Part shown: positions 7,210-16,289 of the stretch, piece by piece
How positions within the stretch are numbered: position 1 is the first letter of the stretch
Layout: the number at the start of each line of letters is the position of its first letter
Assembly: GCA_934754855.1 (NCBI GenBank)
Contig: CAKVJR010000001.1
Span: forward strand, 1-39,271
Direction: 5' to 3'
DNA length: 39,271 bases
Source: an uncultured Candidatus Melainabacteria bacterium
GTDB taxonomy: Bacteria; Cyanobacteriota; Vampirovibrionia; Gastranaerophilales; Gastranaerophilaceae
The notes under the pieces: model-generated
Told to the model about the DNA's origin: nothing
The model's input: only the letters and a program-made list of their open reading frames with translations
Database searches by the model: none
Position numbers and translations under genes: made by a program

Positions 7210-7728
7210 TTATAACCCTGCGGAAACGGCTCCGCTTGTCCCCATCACGTCAAGTGATGTAATGATTTGGGTTTTCAAAGTTGTTGCTTTATTCATGTAT
7301 TGTGCATAAATATAGTCGTAACGGTTTGAATATTCATCGACAACGCTCTTTGTATTATCATTTCCGCCAAGTTGTGCTTGGAGTTCATCGAGTCGGTCTT
7401 TGATATTGTCCATAACGACTGTCAATTCATCATCTTGCGATACATAAAGTCCTAAGTCTTGTGCAAGTTGAATTGCATCTGCGATAATCTGTTTATCATA
7501 ATAAGTTTGAGCATTTTGCTCAGATTCCGTTTGTTGTGTTTTTTCCGCTTCTTTAGCATCAATTGCTGCAAGTGCTTCTTCCTCGGAGTTAATACCTTCC
7601 GTATTGATATCAAGTTCGTCCATACGACGCAATGTCATTGCTGATAAGGAATTTAATATGTTCGTTGTCGTTGAAATTGCAAGTTGATTTGCGGCAATCG
7701 TATTTATTTCGCTTATTTTATCAACCAT
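7210..7728 (-). CDS. Unrecognised soluble helical protein
   Basis: A 172-residue protein that I do not recognise. The frame extends seven codons upstream to an ATG at 7749. The ATG at 7728 is preferred because GAGGT at 7740-7736 lies seven bases before it, while the upstream ATG has no good ribosome-binding site. There is no signal peptide or membrane segment. The composition is acidic and Gln/Ala/Asp-rich, with predicted long helices (VVMDNIKDRLDELQAQLGG). The low-complexity middle (EEALAAIDAKEAEKTQQ) may be a linker or coiled coil. N- and C-terminal parts are rich in small residues and Thr/Ser (LAISTTTNILNSLSAM; SLDVMGTSGAVSAGL), like proteins that assemble by helical packing. Function is unknown. 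It is a single-gene unit with its own terminator. Confidence 0.75.
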   Translation of the reverse strand: MVDKISEINTIAANQLAISTTTNILNSLSAMTLRRMDELDINTEGINSEEEALAAIDAKEAEKTQQTESEQNAQTYYDKQIIADAIQLAQDLGLYVSQDDELTVVMDNIKDRLDELQAQLGGNDNTKSVVDEYSNRYDYIYAQYMNKATTLKTQIITSLDVMGTSGAVSAGL

Positions 7729-8021
7729 TTTTTCTACCTCATAACTCATTCTATATGTCGTAATTTTTTATTGAAAACTTTAGGAAAAATTTGTCAATGT
7801 GAATTTTTGTTAAATCGAATTTTTTTTACAATCAAAACTCTCTTATCATAGAAATATTTTTTAATTGCGGGAGATTTCGGGGTTAATTGTTTTTTTAATT
7901 TTATATTCGTTATGTAAAAAAAATATTAATAATATCTCAAGATGCTTTTAAATACTGAATGTTTGAAGTATTATAGAAATAAGTAAAAATTTTAAATTGA
8001 TTTGAATTGAAAGAATAGTAC
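7729..8021. other. AT-rich divergent intergenic region
   Basis: About 290 bases between two divergently transcribed genes. It holds the GAGGT ribosome-binding site of the minus-strand gene. The rest is very AT-rich, with no gene, strong hairpin or clear -35/-10 pair that I can defend. Promoters for both neighbours are expected here. Confidence 0.5.
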
Positions 8022-9548
8022 ATGGGTAAATATTTAGCGACTTTATTGACGGTCTTAATGGTTGCAGGCAGGGCGGAAGCAGCATCAGCGGTAAACAATT
8101 TCGTAGAAACTTACGTTGCGAGCGTAACAGAAGCGATTGCAAGCATTATTTTTACCCCCGTAAATATTTTCGGTGCGGAAGTTCCGATTATTATTTTGTG
8201 GATTTTATTTGCCGGAATTTTCTTTACGGTTTACCTCAAAGGGCTTCCCATTTGGGGCTTTAAGCATTCTTTAAAGTTGATATCGGATTCGAGAAAAGAA
8301 AGCGAAGGCGACGGTGAAGTTTCGACATTTCAGGCTTTATCGACGGCACTTTCGGGAACAATCGGAATGGGCAGTATTGCAGGTGTTGCAATTGCTATTT
8401 CAATCGGTGGTCCGGGGGCAACTTTTTGGATTTTAGTCGGTGCGATTTTCGGCATGTCGTTGAAATTTACCGAAGCGACGGCGGCTTTGATATACAGAAC
8501 TTTCAACCTCGACGGTTCTGTTTCGGGCGGTCCCATGCACTATATGGCTCACGGTTTGACGAGAAAAAGATTGCGTTGGCTCGGTCAGCCGTTGTCTGTA
8601 CTTTTTGCGATTTTGTTTATCGGTTCATCGTTCAGCGGCGGAAACCTTATCCAAATTAACCAAACAACTCAACTTGCGATTAAAATGACAGGCGGTGAGA
8701 GCAGTTGGTTATTTACGCACGCTTGGGTAATGGGGCTTGCGGTTGCGATTGTTGTCGGATTAATCACAATCGGTGGTATTAAAAGTATAGGTCGTGCAAC
8801 GGAAAAAATCGTTCCTTTTATGTGCTGTTTGTACGTTTTAGGGGCTTTGGCAGTCGTTGCATTCAATTATCAATACATTCCGCATGCAATCGGTGTTATT
8901 TTGAAACAGGCATTTTTCCCTGAATCGGTTGTGGGCGGTATTTTCGGAACAATTATCATCGGGTTAAGACGATCCGTTCAAACGAACGAAGCGGGTACAG
9001 GTTCTGCCCCGATTGTTTATGCGGCTACAAAAACAAAAGACAACGTTGCTCCGGGGTTTGTATCTTTGATGGAACCTTTGGTTTGTGCGATGATGTGCTG
9101 TTTAACGGCGTTTGTCGTCACTGTTACCAATGTTTACCATTGTGAACCCGGAAAAATTACGGGTATTGAAATGGTTTCCGATGCTTTTGCAAAAGTCATG
9201 CCGTTTTTCCCGAAAATATTATTGGTTGTCGTTTTGTTATTTGCATTTTCGACAATTATTTCTTGGGCATATTATGGCTTAAAATGTTGGAATTTCTTGT
9301 TTGGCGAAGACAAACGATATGAAATTTTATTCCATGTTTTGTATCTGATAATTATCGTAATCGGCTCGGAATTAGATGTTAAGAGCGTTATCAACATTGT
9401 AGATGCGATGATGATATTCACCTCTGTTCCGAACATTATTGCGTTGTATATTTTGGCACCTGAAATCAAAGATCAGTTGATAAAATATTGCGTAAAATAT
9501 AACATTTCCTCACCGCTTGTAAAGAAAACGGTAAAGGAAAATTCATAA
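8022..9548 (+). CDS. Sodium:alanine symporter (AgcS family)
   Basis: A 508-residue polytopic inner-membrane protein of the AgcS (amino acid carrier) family, which imports alanine or glycine with Na+. Characteristic segments are TFQALSTALSGTIGMGSIAGVAIAISIGGPGATFWI (about 105-140), TEATAALIYR, GPMHYMAHGL, GLRRSVQTNEAGTGSAPIVYA and SWAYYGLKC. Roughly ten hydrophobic helices are visible. The N-terminus (MGKYLATLLTVLMVAGRAEAAS) looks like an additional signal-type segment before the first family helix. The ribosome-binding site is weak. No transport partner or regulator is adjacent. The terminal tail is basic and cytosolic. Exact substrate preference (Ala, Gly or another small amino acid) cannot be read from the sequence. 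Confidence 0.93.
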   Translation: MGKYLATLLTVLMVAGRAEAASAVNNFVETYVASVTEAIASIIFTPVNIFGAEVPIIILWILFAGIFFTVYLKGLPIWGFKHSLKLISDSRKESEGDGEVSTFQALSTALSGTIGMGSIAGVAIAISIGGPGATFWILVGAIFGMSLKFTEATAALIYRTFNLDGSVSGGPMHYMAHGLTRKRLRWLGQPLSVLFAILFIGSSFSGGNLIQINQTTQLAIKMTGGESSWLFTHAWVMGLAVAIVVGLITIGGIKSIGRATEKIVPFMCCLYVLGALAVVAFNYQYIPHAIGVILKQAFFPESVVGGIFGTIIIGLRRSVQTNEAGTGSAPIVYAATKTKDNVAPGFVSLMEPLVCAMMCCLTAFVVTVTNVYHCEPGKITGIEMVSDAFAKVMPFFPKILLVVVLLFAFSTIISWAYYGLKCWNFLFGEDKRYEILFHVLYLIIIVIGSELDVKSVINIVDAMMIFTSVPNIIALYILAPEIKDQLIKYCVKYNISSPLVKKTVKENS

Positions 9549-9634
9549 AATCTTAAAAAATGGAAATTTATTATAGAAATTTGTTTTTTAGGATATATAA
9601 TTAGAGTGAAATCTGTATGGAGCGAAAATAATAA

Positions 9635-10708
9635 ATGTTAATAGAAGAACTACTTGAATTAACTGTAAAAGAAAAGGCGAGTGACTTGCACGTTTCTGCG
9701 AATTTGCCGCCTGTAATTCGTGTCAGCGGTAATCTTGTGAGAACCGATTATCCGCCGTTGACGCCTGAAGAAGTAGAGGCTTTGTTGTTCCCGATGTTGA
9801 GCAACGAGCAAAGAAGAACACTTGAACAAGTTTGGGAACTCGATATGTCTTACGGTATTCACGGTTTAGGCAGATTCCGGGTTAACATTTACAAAGATAA
9901 AGGTAATTATGCGGCTGCTTTCCGTACGATTAACAGTGTTGCACCTAAGTTTGAGGACCTTGGACTTCCTCCGATTGTAAGAAAAATTACGGAACGTCCG
10001 AGAGGCTTGATTTTGGTAACAGGTCCGACAGGTTCAGGTAAATCAACGACACTTGCTTCAATGATTGACCACATCAACGAAACAAGAGCAGAACACATTT
10101 TGATTATTGAAGACCCGACAGAATTTGTACACCAATCAAAGAAAAGTATCGTTCACCAAAGAGAATTGGGGCAAGATACAAGATCATTTTCAAACGCACT
10201 TCGTTCAGCACTTCGTGAAGATCCGGACATCATTCTGGTCGGCGAAATGCGTGACCTTGAAACTATCCAGTTAGCAATGACTGCGGCAGAAACAGGTCAC
10301 TTGGTTATGGGTACACTTCACACCTCATCGGCTTCGCAAACTATCGACCGTATCATCGACGTTTTCCCTGAAGCACAACAACAACAAGTTAAAATCCAAC
10401 TTTCAAGTTCTTTGATTGCTGTATTCTCACAAACTTTGTTGACAAAACTCAATCCCGACGGAACTAAGAGCGGTCGTGTTATGGCTCAGGAAATCATGGT
10501 CGTTAACTCCGCTATCGCTAACCTTATCAGAGAAGGTAAAACGGCACAAATCTACTCTGCAATCCAAACAGGGGCTCAATTTGGTATGCAAACTCTTGAA
10601 ATTGCGTTGAAAGATTTGTATAAAGCGGGCAAAGTCACAATGGAAGATGCTTTGCAAAAATCACAAAGACCTGATGAATTTAAGCGTCTTGCAAATATTA
10701 CAAGATAA
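9635..10708 (+). CDS. pilT: Type IV pilus retraction ATPase PilT
   Basis: This 357-residue hexameric ATPase has the expected PilT length and motif order. The N-terminal domain carries ASDLHVSANLPPVIR. Walker A GPTGSGKST lies at 130-138, an Asp box at IEDPTEF, Walker B at DPDIILVGEMRD, and a His box at GHLVMGTLHTSSA. PilT depolymerises type IV pili at the inner-membrane base and powers twitching, adhesion or DNA uptake. It stands alone here, without other pilus motor genes, although a pilin-like gene occurs at 19314. A bidirectional terminator follows. PilT paralogues (PilU) look similar, but the standard length and lack of a PilT neighbour favour PilT. Confidence 0.95.
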   Translation: MLIEELLELTVKEKASDLHVSANLPPVIRVSGNLVRTDYPPLTPEEVEALLFPMLSNEQRRTLEQVWELDMSYGIHGLGRFRVNIYKDKGNYAAAFRTINSVAPKFEDLGLPPIVRKITERPRGLILVTGPTGSGKSTTLASMIDHINETRAEHILIIEDPTEFVHQSKKSIVHQRELGQDTRSFSNALRSALREDPDIILVGEMRDLETIQLAMTAAETGHLVMGTLHTSSASQTIDRIIDVFPEAQQQQVKIQLSSSLIAVFSQTLLTKLNPDGTKSGRVMAQEIMVVNSAIANLIREGKTAQIYSAIQTGAQFGMQTLEIALKDLYKAGKVTMEDALQKSQRPDEFKRLANITR

Positions 10709-10724
10709 TAAATTTACTCAATAC

Positions 10725-10757
10725 AAAAAACGACTGCATTTGCGGTCGTTTTTTTTT
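10725..10757. terminator. Bidirectional terminator between pilT and mlaE
   Basis: AAAAACGAC...GTCGTTTTT forms a stem with GC pairs around a short loop, with A runs before and T runs after. It can therefore end pilT on plus and the mutL-ilvE-mlaE operon on minus. Confidence 0.88.
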
Positions 10758-10771
10758 GTGAAAATTTTTGA

Positions 10772-11503
10772 TTAAAAATAAAATAACAAAGCCACGATTA
10801 AATCGGCTGTAAGCAAGAATACGGTTGCGTTTATGGCTGCTTTTGTTGTGGAAATACCGACATTTTTAGCACCGCCTTCGGTGTTGTAACCTTGTGTTGC
10901 ACAGACCGTTGTTATGATTATGCCGAACAAAAATCCTTTAAACACACTGACCATAAGGTCTTTGACCTGTATCCAAAGCCAAACCGAGGTCATATATCTT
11001 GCTGGGTGAAGTCCGATTGTGAGGTATGAAACGAGCATGCCGCCTAATATTCCGCACAATTCAGCCAAAATAATTACGCAAGGAACAGTGATTGCTGCTC
11101 CTAAAATTCTTGGGGCAAAGTAGTAGCCGATGGGGTCAACTTTCATGGTTTTAATTGCATCGACTTGAGAGGTGACTTTCATGTTCGCAATTTCCGCACT
11201 GACGGCAGTACCTGCACGGGCTGAAATCGCAAGTGCCGCAAATCCCGGTGCGAGTTCTCTGATTAGGGCAACCGCCATAAAGCCGCCGACGTAACTGTCC
11301 CCGCCCGAGAGCAAAAATTGTTTTGAAATTTGCAGAGAGATTACGGCAGATGCAATAAATACGATGGCGAGTGCTATCGGAATCGAATCGTAGCCGATTG
11401 CAGTTGCACTTGATAAAACCGCACAAAATCTGACTCGCCCGTCAAGCATGTACTTGATTGCGATAATCAGATTTTGAATGCATTGACCTAAAAAATTAAT
11501 CAT
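10772..11503 (-). CDS. mlaE: MlaE-family ABC transporter permease
   Basis: A 243-residue polytopic inner-membrane permease of the MlaE family, which works with an MlaF-type ATPase and an MCE-domain protein to move phospholipids between membranes in diderms. Family segments are ELAPGFAALAISARAGTAVSAEIANMKVTSQVDAIKTMKVDP (the EQ/coupling region) and the helices VTVPCVIILAELCGILGGMLV and VFKGFLFGIIITTVCATQGY. Its start overlaps the end of ilvE by 8 bases, so the two are translationally coupled. No MlaF or MCE gene is adjacent. The partners must be elsewhere, as is common in cyanobacteria and chloroplast TGD1-type systems. Confidence 0.92.
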   Translation of the reverse strand: MINFLGQCIQNLIIAIKYMLDGRVRFCAVLSSATAIGYDSIPIALAIVFIASAVISLQISKQFLLSGGDSYVGGFMAVALIRELAPGFAALAISARAGTAVSAEIANMKVTSQVDAIKTMKVDPIGYYFAPRILGAAITVPCVIILAELCGILGGMLVSYLTIGLHPARYMTSVWLWIQVKDLMVSVFKGFLFGIIITTVCATQGYNTEGGAKNVGISTTKAAINATVFLLTADLIVALLFYF

Positions 11504-12419
11504 AAATTGGAGTGCACCATTTTTTGTATTTTGCGACTTTGCCTTTTACGACATCAAAGTACAATTTTTGAATTTTCTTCGCAATTTCACCGACTTTTCC
11601 GTCGCCGACAGGGCGATTATCAATTTCGGTAATCGGGCTGATTTGGGCACCTGTTCCACAATAGAACGCTTCATCAGAGATGTAAAGTTCTGTTCTGTCA
11701 ACAGGACGTTCAACCGTTTCAATTCCCAATTCTTCCCTTGCAATCTCAATAACGGTGTTTCTTGTAACCCCGATTAAAATGTTATCGGTAATGTTTGATG
11801 TAACCAATTTTCCGTTTTGAACGAGAAATAAATTCATTGCGGAACCTTCTGTCACGTGACCGTCAGGTCCGAGAACGATTGCATCGTCAAAGCCCATTGC
11901 TTTTGCGTCGGAAACGATGAGAGCAGTATTTGCATAACAACCGCTGATTTTTGCACGAGGCGGAATAGCATTGTCATCAGAGCGTTTCCAAGATGAAACG
12001 CAAACTTTTAAACCTTTTTCCAAATCACAATAATCGCCCAATTTCAAAGTTAACATCATCAAACCGTCGGGCATGCCGAGAACACTCGGGCAAACGCTTT
12101 GAGCCTTTTTGTAAATTTGCGGACGCATATATGCATCACAGTGATAATTACTTTTTTTGAAAGTTTCTTTCGCAATTTCGCAAAGTTCTTCGACTGTTTT
12201 GCCGGAAGTCATACGCATAATTTTTCCGCTGTTTTCAAGTCTTTCAAAGTGTTCTTTCATTCTGAACGCATAAAGTTGGTTTTCTTCTTCGTTGTAATAG
12301 GCTCTAATGCCTTCAAATACTGAAGTTCCGTATAAAAACGAATGGTTCATAACGGAAATTACGGCGTCTTGTGATTTTACAAATTCACCGTCAATATAGT
12401 AATATTCTTGTTCTGACAT
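11496..12419 (-). CDS. ilvE: Branched-chain amino acid aminotransferase
   Basis: A 307-residue class IV PLP-dependent aminotransferase, the typical IlvE length. It catalyses the last step of leucine, isoleucine and valine synthesis, or the first of their breakdown, using glutamate/2-oxoglutarate. The PLP-binding lysine is about Lys157 in RAKISGCYANTAL. Other family signatures are SFLYGTSVFEGIRAY (substrate side), GPDGHVTEGSAMNLFLV and GVTRNTVIEIA. D-alanine aminotransferase and aminodeoxychorismate lyase share the fold, but FEGIRAY and the full length favour IlvE. It lies between mutL (56 bases upstream) and mlaE (8-base overlap) in one minus-strand operon. Confidence 0.93.
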   Translation of the reverse strand: MSEQEYYYIDGEFVKSQDAVISVMNHSFLYGTSVFEGIRAYYNEEENQLYAFRMKEHFERLENSGKIMRMTSGKTVEELCEIAKETFKKSNYHCDAYMRPQIYKKAQSVCPSVLGMPDGLMMLTLKLGDYCDLEKGLKVCVSSWKRSDDNAIPPRAKISGCYANTALIVSDAKAMGFDDAIVLGPDGHVTEGSAMNLFLVQNGKLVTSNITDNILIGVTRNTVIEIAREELGIETVERPVDRTELYISDEAFYCGTGAQISPITEIDNRPVGDGKVGEIAKKIQKLYFDVVKGKVAKYKKWCTPIYD

Positions 12420-12475
12420 AATTTTCTCCGATTGTTAATTATAGAACAATTTTATCATATTTTTTAAAAAATGGT

Positions 12476-14230
12476 TTATTCTTTATTTTGTCGGTCGAAA
12501 AATTTTGCAACGTCCGAGGTGGAAATAAAGTGACAAATCGGTCTGCCGTGAGGGCAAACTTGGGGATTTTTTGTGGATTTCCAACGCTTGATTAATTCTT
12601 CCGCCTGCCAAATCGAAAGTTGCTCGCCCGCTTTTACCGCCGCTTTGCAGGAAGTTGTCACGAGGATTTTTTCCTCAAGCCCGTCTAACGAACCGTTAAT
12701 GCTTGCTAAAAGTTCCGCTGCAAGTTCTTTTTGGCTTACTCTTGAAAGGAGTTGCGGTACTCTTTTGAACTTGATTTGAGTTGAGGAAACAGCCTCGATT
12801 TCATATCCGAAATTATTTAATTTTTCTTTCGCCTGTTGCAAAATAGCGACTTCTTCCGCCTCAAGGTCAACAATTTCACTGACTAAGAGCATTTGCGAAT
12901 TAATTTCTTTTTGAGATTTTAATTTTTCAAAAAGATACCGCTCATCTGCAATGTGTTGGTCAACAATTTCAAGCCCTGCTTGGGTTTCAATCAAAATATA
13001 GGTGTTTTTGAATTGACCGATTATTTTAAAATCATTTTCAACGGGCTGCTGTATTTGGAATGTAGTCGGCGTCAAAAGAGGTTGCTGCTCGCTAATCGGA
13101 GTAATGGTTTTGGGATTTACCGTCGGAAAAGTCGGCATTTTTGACTCGGAAATATAGTAACTGTCGTCATTTTCGGTAACTTGTTCGGGCTTTGAAGTAA
13201 AGGGTAAAACATTGCCCGACGGTTGCGAAAATTGCTGATAAGTGTTTGATGATAAGGCTTTGTCGATTGCGGAAATTACAAAATTGAAAATCAAATTCGG
13301 TTCTCTCCAACGAATTTCCCTCTTTGTCGGGTGAGCGTTAACATCGATGTCGTGCGGATTTATGTCGATTTTTAAAATCACGAACGGATATTTTCCGTTT
13401 GGCAAAAGATTTTTGTAAGCCATATCGATTGCTTTTAAAATCACGGGACACTTTACGGGACGGTCGTTTACATATATTCTTATTGATTTTTTGCTCGAAC
13501 GGGTGTACGACGGGTCGGACACATAGCCTGAAATTCTTATGTCAGCTTTGTTATCAACCTTTTCAAGTTCGTGAAGTTCTTTTGATAAATCAAGAGAATA
13601 TATGTCCTCAATTCTGTCTAAAAGGGTTGAATTTCCTCTCGTTTGAATAACTTTTGAACCGTTGTGGAAAAGGGTGAAAGCGATATTCGGATTGGCAAGT
13701 GCCGCAGAGGTTATGACCTCTTGAATGTATGAAAATTCAGTCTTGTCGGATTTTAAAAATTTTAATCTTGCAGGTTGGGTTGAAAAAATGTTTTCAATCT
13801 CCATAATCGTTCCGAGAGCACAGCCTGTTTCGGTTTTGGACACTTCGGAATTTTCGGCGATAATTTTTACCCCGTAATCAAAGTCTTTTGTCCTTGAAAT
13901 GCAGGTGACTTTTGCGATTGAGCAAATACTTGCGAGTGCTTCTCCCCGAAAACCGAGAGTGTGAATGTTCCAGAGGTCTTTTTCGTCTGAAATTTTGCTT
14001 GTTGCGTGCTTTGCAAAAGCGACATACACATCGTCGGGGTGGATACCGCAACCGTTATCGGCAATTCTGATGTTTCGGCATTCATTTGTTACTGAAATTT
14101 CAATTTTTGAACTGCCTGCGTCAATTGAATTTTCAACAAGTTCTTTCACAACGGAAGATGGACGTTCGATGACTTCACCCGCTGCAATCTGATTTATTAA
14201 ATTTACCGAAAGTTGTTTAATTCTTGCCAT
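12476..14230 (-). CDS. mutL: DNA mismatch repair protein MutL (endonuclease type)
   Basis: This 584-residue GHL-type ATPase couples mismatch recognition by MutS to strand removal. The N-terminal ATPase has GEVIERPSSVVKELVENSIDAG, IADNGCGI and GFRGEALASICSIAKV. The DNA-binding part includes NAHPTKREIRW. A Gln/Pro-rich linker (about residues 335-400) precedes the C-terminal dimerisation domain. That domain contains DQHIADERYLFE, which fits the endonuclease metal motif DQHA(X)2E(X)4E with Ile in place of Ala. It also has CPHGRP near the end, so this is probably a nicking MutL, as in bacteria without MutH. mutS is not in the window. It is operonic with the small membrane protein upstream and ilvE downstream. 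Confidence 0.96.
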   Translation of the reverse strand: MARIKQLSVNLINQIAAGEVIERPSSVVKELVENSIDAGSSKIEISVTNECRNIRIADNGCGIHPDDVYVAFAKHATSKISDEKDLWNIHTLGFRGEALASICSIAKVTCISRTKDFDYGVKIIAENSEVSKTETGCALGTIMEIENIFSTQPARLKFLKSDKTEFSYIQEVITSAALANPNIAFTLFHNGSKVIQTRGNSTLLDRIEDIYSLDLSKELHELEKVDNKADIRISGYVSDPSYTRSSKKSIRIYVNDRPVKCPVILKAIDMAYKNLLPNGKYPFVILKIDINPHDIDVNAHPTKREIRWREPNLIFNFVISAIDKALSSNTYQQFSQPSGNVLPFTSKPEQVTENDDSYYISESKMPTFPTVNPKTITPISEQQPLLTPTTFQIQQPVENDFKIIGQFKNTYILIETQAGLEIVDQHIADERYLFEKLKSQKEINSQMLLVSEIVDLEAEEVAILQQAKEKLNNFGYEIEAVSSTQIKFKRVPQLLSRVSQKELAAELLASINGSLDGLEEKILVTTSCKAAVKAGEQLSIWQAEELIKRWKSTKNPQVCPHGRPICHFISTSDVAKFFDRQNKE

Positions 14231-14262
14231 AAAAATATTTTAATACAAAAGAAAAGGCATGT

Positions 14263-14454
14263 TTAATTGAAATGATTTTTTCTTATTTCGTCAACTCTGA
14301 TAAGGCATTTTTCGATATTTTGTTTTGAAAATTCGTACCTTATTGTTTCTCCGGTTTTTGTGAAAACAGAAACGAAATCGAGGTTTTGCAAAAGCCAAAC
14401 GCCGATATAGAGGCAAAAAATTATAATAATTAATTTGCAAATTCGTCTAATCAC
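14263..14454 (-). CDS. Small single-pass membrane protein upstream of mutL
   Basis: A 63-residue protein that I do not recognise. One hydrophobic helix (KLIIIIFCLYIGVWLLQNL, about residues 7-25) follows a short basic N-terminus. A polar, charged tail of about 35 residues follows. The start is GTG at 14454, supported by a strong ribosome-binding site AGAAAGGT (14468-14461) six bases before it. It ends 32 bases before the mutL ATG on the same strand and is probably the first gene of the mutL-ilvE-mlaE operon. The good ribosome-binding site and close spacing make it a plausible real gene despite its size. Confidence 0.65.
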   Translation of the reverse strand: MIRRICKLIIIIFCLYIGVWLLQNLDFVSVFTKTGETIRYEFSKQNIEKCLIRVDEIRKNHFN

Positions 14455-14620
14455 AATTAAACCTTTCTCTGTTTATTATAATTCAAATTGTCGAAAAATT
14501 TTACAAATAAAAAAATCCACCGAAAAGATGAGAAATGACCTTAATGAAAAATGTTGAAAAAAGTTGTATTTATGGAGTTCTACGGTATTTTTGAATAAAA
14601 ATTATAATTGTAAATTTTTG

Positions 14621-14649
14621 TTGACTATTTTGATGATTTGGTACATAAT
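14621..14649 (+). promoter_or_regulatory. Promoter of the SLH-domain gene
   Basis: TTGACT (14621-14626), a 17-base spacer and CATAAT (14644-14649) form a good sigma-70-type promoter. The ribosome-binding site AGGAG (14676-14680) lies nine bases before the ATG at 14690. The divergent mutL operon reads away from here. Confidence 0.7.
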
Positions 14650-14689
14650 TACTAAGGAAAATTATCGAATAGTATAGGAGATAAACTCA

Positions 14690-16117
14690 ATGAACAACTT
14701 TAAAAAGTTATTAACAGCAGCAGTTATCACGGGTAGTGTTTCTCTCGTAGCAAGTGCTGCAGACACACAAGTCGAAACTTATGCTCACCCGACTTTGTTT
14801 GGTTCACAAGCAAATACTTATGCAACAACAAAAGCTAACTATGTTGTAGGCGGTGAAGTAGCACAAACAACAAAAACAGCAGTAGCAGGCAAATCAAACG
14901 TTTTGATTGATTCAATGGCTTCAGATGTTTTGAATACAGTTAAAAAAGCACAATACAATTGTGGCGATTGGGATACAAAGATGCCCGTACTTCGTTCAGA
15001 ATTGGCAGTAATTTTGGCTGAAAGTTTTGCATCAGGCAGACAAGTTTCAACTAAAAAAGCATACAGCGACGTAACAAAAGATTACTGGGCAGAAGCATGG
15101 ATTGAAACTGCACAAGATACAGGCTTGATGATCGGTTATCCCGATAACAAATTCAGACCTGATCAAAGAGTTACAAAAGCAGAAGTATTCGCAACAATTG
15201 CACAAATCGTTGACGTAAATACTAACGGTGTTGACGTTGTTCTCAACAACCAAGAAATTCAATACATTCCGCTTTGGGCTGTAAAGGCTGCAAAAGAAAC
15301 TGTTGGTTCAGGTTTGCTTTCAGAAGTTCCAGATCAAAAGAAAGTTATTGAAGACGAATATTTGACAAAAGAACAAGTTGCATACTTGGTAAGTGCATTG
15401 AAAACATACTTGGCATCAGGCAAGTTGTCAGTTGACGCAAATGCTCCTCAAGTTTGCAAAGATTTCGCAAACTCGACAATTGCAATGAAGATGAACAGCA
15501 GAGTAAGTGCTAAGCACTCAAATGTTGATGAATTGTTCACTGCAAGAACAACTAAAGAAGTTACTGTTGCAGGCGAAACATACGCAGTAGGTTCAACAGT
15601 TACAGGTCGTGTAATGGAAGTTAAACGCCCCGGCTTGAACCACCCCGGTTATGTTAAAGTAAGATTTGAAAAAATCAAAAATAAAGCAACAGGCAAAACA
15701 GTTGAATTACCTGAAAAAACAGCAGGTGCAGAAGTTGTTGGACAACTTAAAAACCCGAACATCGTTGCAAGAGTTCTTGGTGCTCCGTTCTCAGCAGCAG
15801 CAAGAGTTTGCGGCGTAGCAGGTCGTTCAGGTGCACAAGCAGTTAACGTAGCAGCAAACAGAGTTGAAGAATTCGGAGATGATGTTTCAGATGTTATGGT
15901 TGAACCTATGACAGGTCACCTCGGCTCAGGTTTGAAGAGTGGCGGAAACGGCATTGTTTCATTGGGCAAAGGTGTTTACGAAATCGGTAAAACAGCAGTT
16001 AGCGGTACATTCGGTATCGTAAACGAAGTTACTGATGAAGTTGTTTACCTCGTTTACCCGAAAGCATCTAACAATGCAGCATTGAACCCGAACGAAGAAA
16101 TCATCGTTTCATTCTAA
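14690..16117 (+). CDS. Exported SLH-domain protein
   Basis: A 475-residue envelope protein. Residues 1-23 form a signal peptide (MNNFKKLLTAAVITGSVSLVASA, cleavage likely at ASA-AD). An S-layer-homology region spans about 100-174, with a clear core AYSDVTKDYWAEAWIETAQD and GYPDNKFRPDQRVTKAEVF. SLH domains bind peptidoglycan-linked polymers, and in cyanobacteria they occur at the start of outer-membrane porins. Here the C-terminal half is not a typical porin barrel. It contains a segment with VTGRVMEVKRPGLNHPGYVKVRFEKI (possibly a small beta domain) and a Gly/Ala/Val-rich region (about 360-450). Codon use is strikingly uniform (GCA, ACA, CAA, AAA), suggesting high expression. It has its own promoter and terminator. 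Confidence 0.85.
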   Translation: MNNFKKLLTAAVITGSVSLVASAADTQVETYAHPTLFGSQANTYATTKANYVVGGEVAQTTKTAVAGKSNVLIDSMASDVLNTVKKAQYNCGDWDTKMPVLRSELAVILAESFASGRQVSTKKAYSDVTKDYWAEAWIETAQDTGLMIGYPDNKFRPDQRVTKAEVFATIAQIVDVNTNGVDVVLNNQEIQYIPLWAVKAAKETVGSGLLSEVPDQKKVIEDEYLTKEQVAYLVSALKTYLASGKLSVDANAPQVCKDFANSTIAMKMNSRVSAKHSNVDELFTARTTKEVTVAGETYAVGSTVTGRVMEVKRPGLNHPGYVKVRFEKIKNKATGKTVELPEKTAGAEVVGQLKNPNIVARVLGAPFSAAARVCGVAGRSGAQAVNVAANRVEEFGDDVSDVMVEPMTGHLGSGLKSGGNGIVSLGKGVYEIGKTAVSGTFGIVNEVTDEVVYLVYPKASNNAALNPNEEIIVSF

Positions 16118-16142
16118 TTCTGCAAAGATGAATTTTAAAAAG

Positions 16143-16170
16143 GCGGACGGATTTATCTGTCCGCTTTTTT
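16143..16170 (+). terminator. Terminator after the SLH-domain gene
   Basis: GCGGAC (16143-16148), a 10-base loop and GTCCGC (16159-16164) are followed by six T's. Confidence 0.92.
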
Positions 16171-16289
16171 GTTGTATAATTTTGAAGTCATTAATTTTAA
16201 TATGCTTGCCGCCCGAAAGGTGATGAAAATTGCGAGTTATTGTTAAAAAATCATGTCAAAAGTTCAAATAATTTCTGAAAAGAGGGCAA

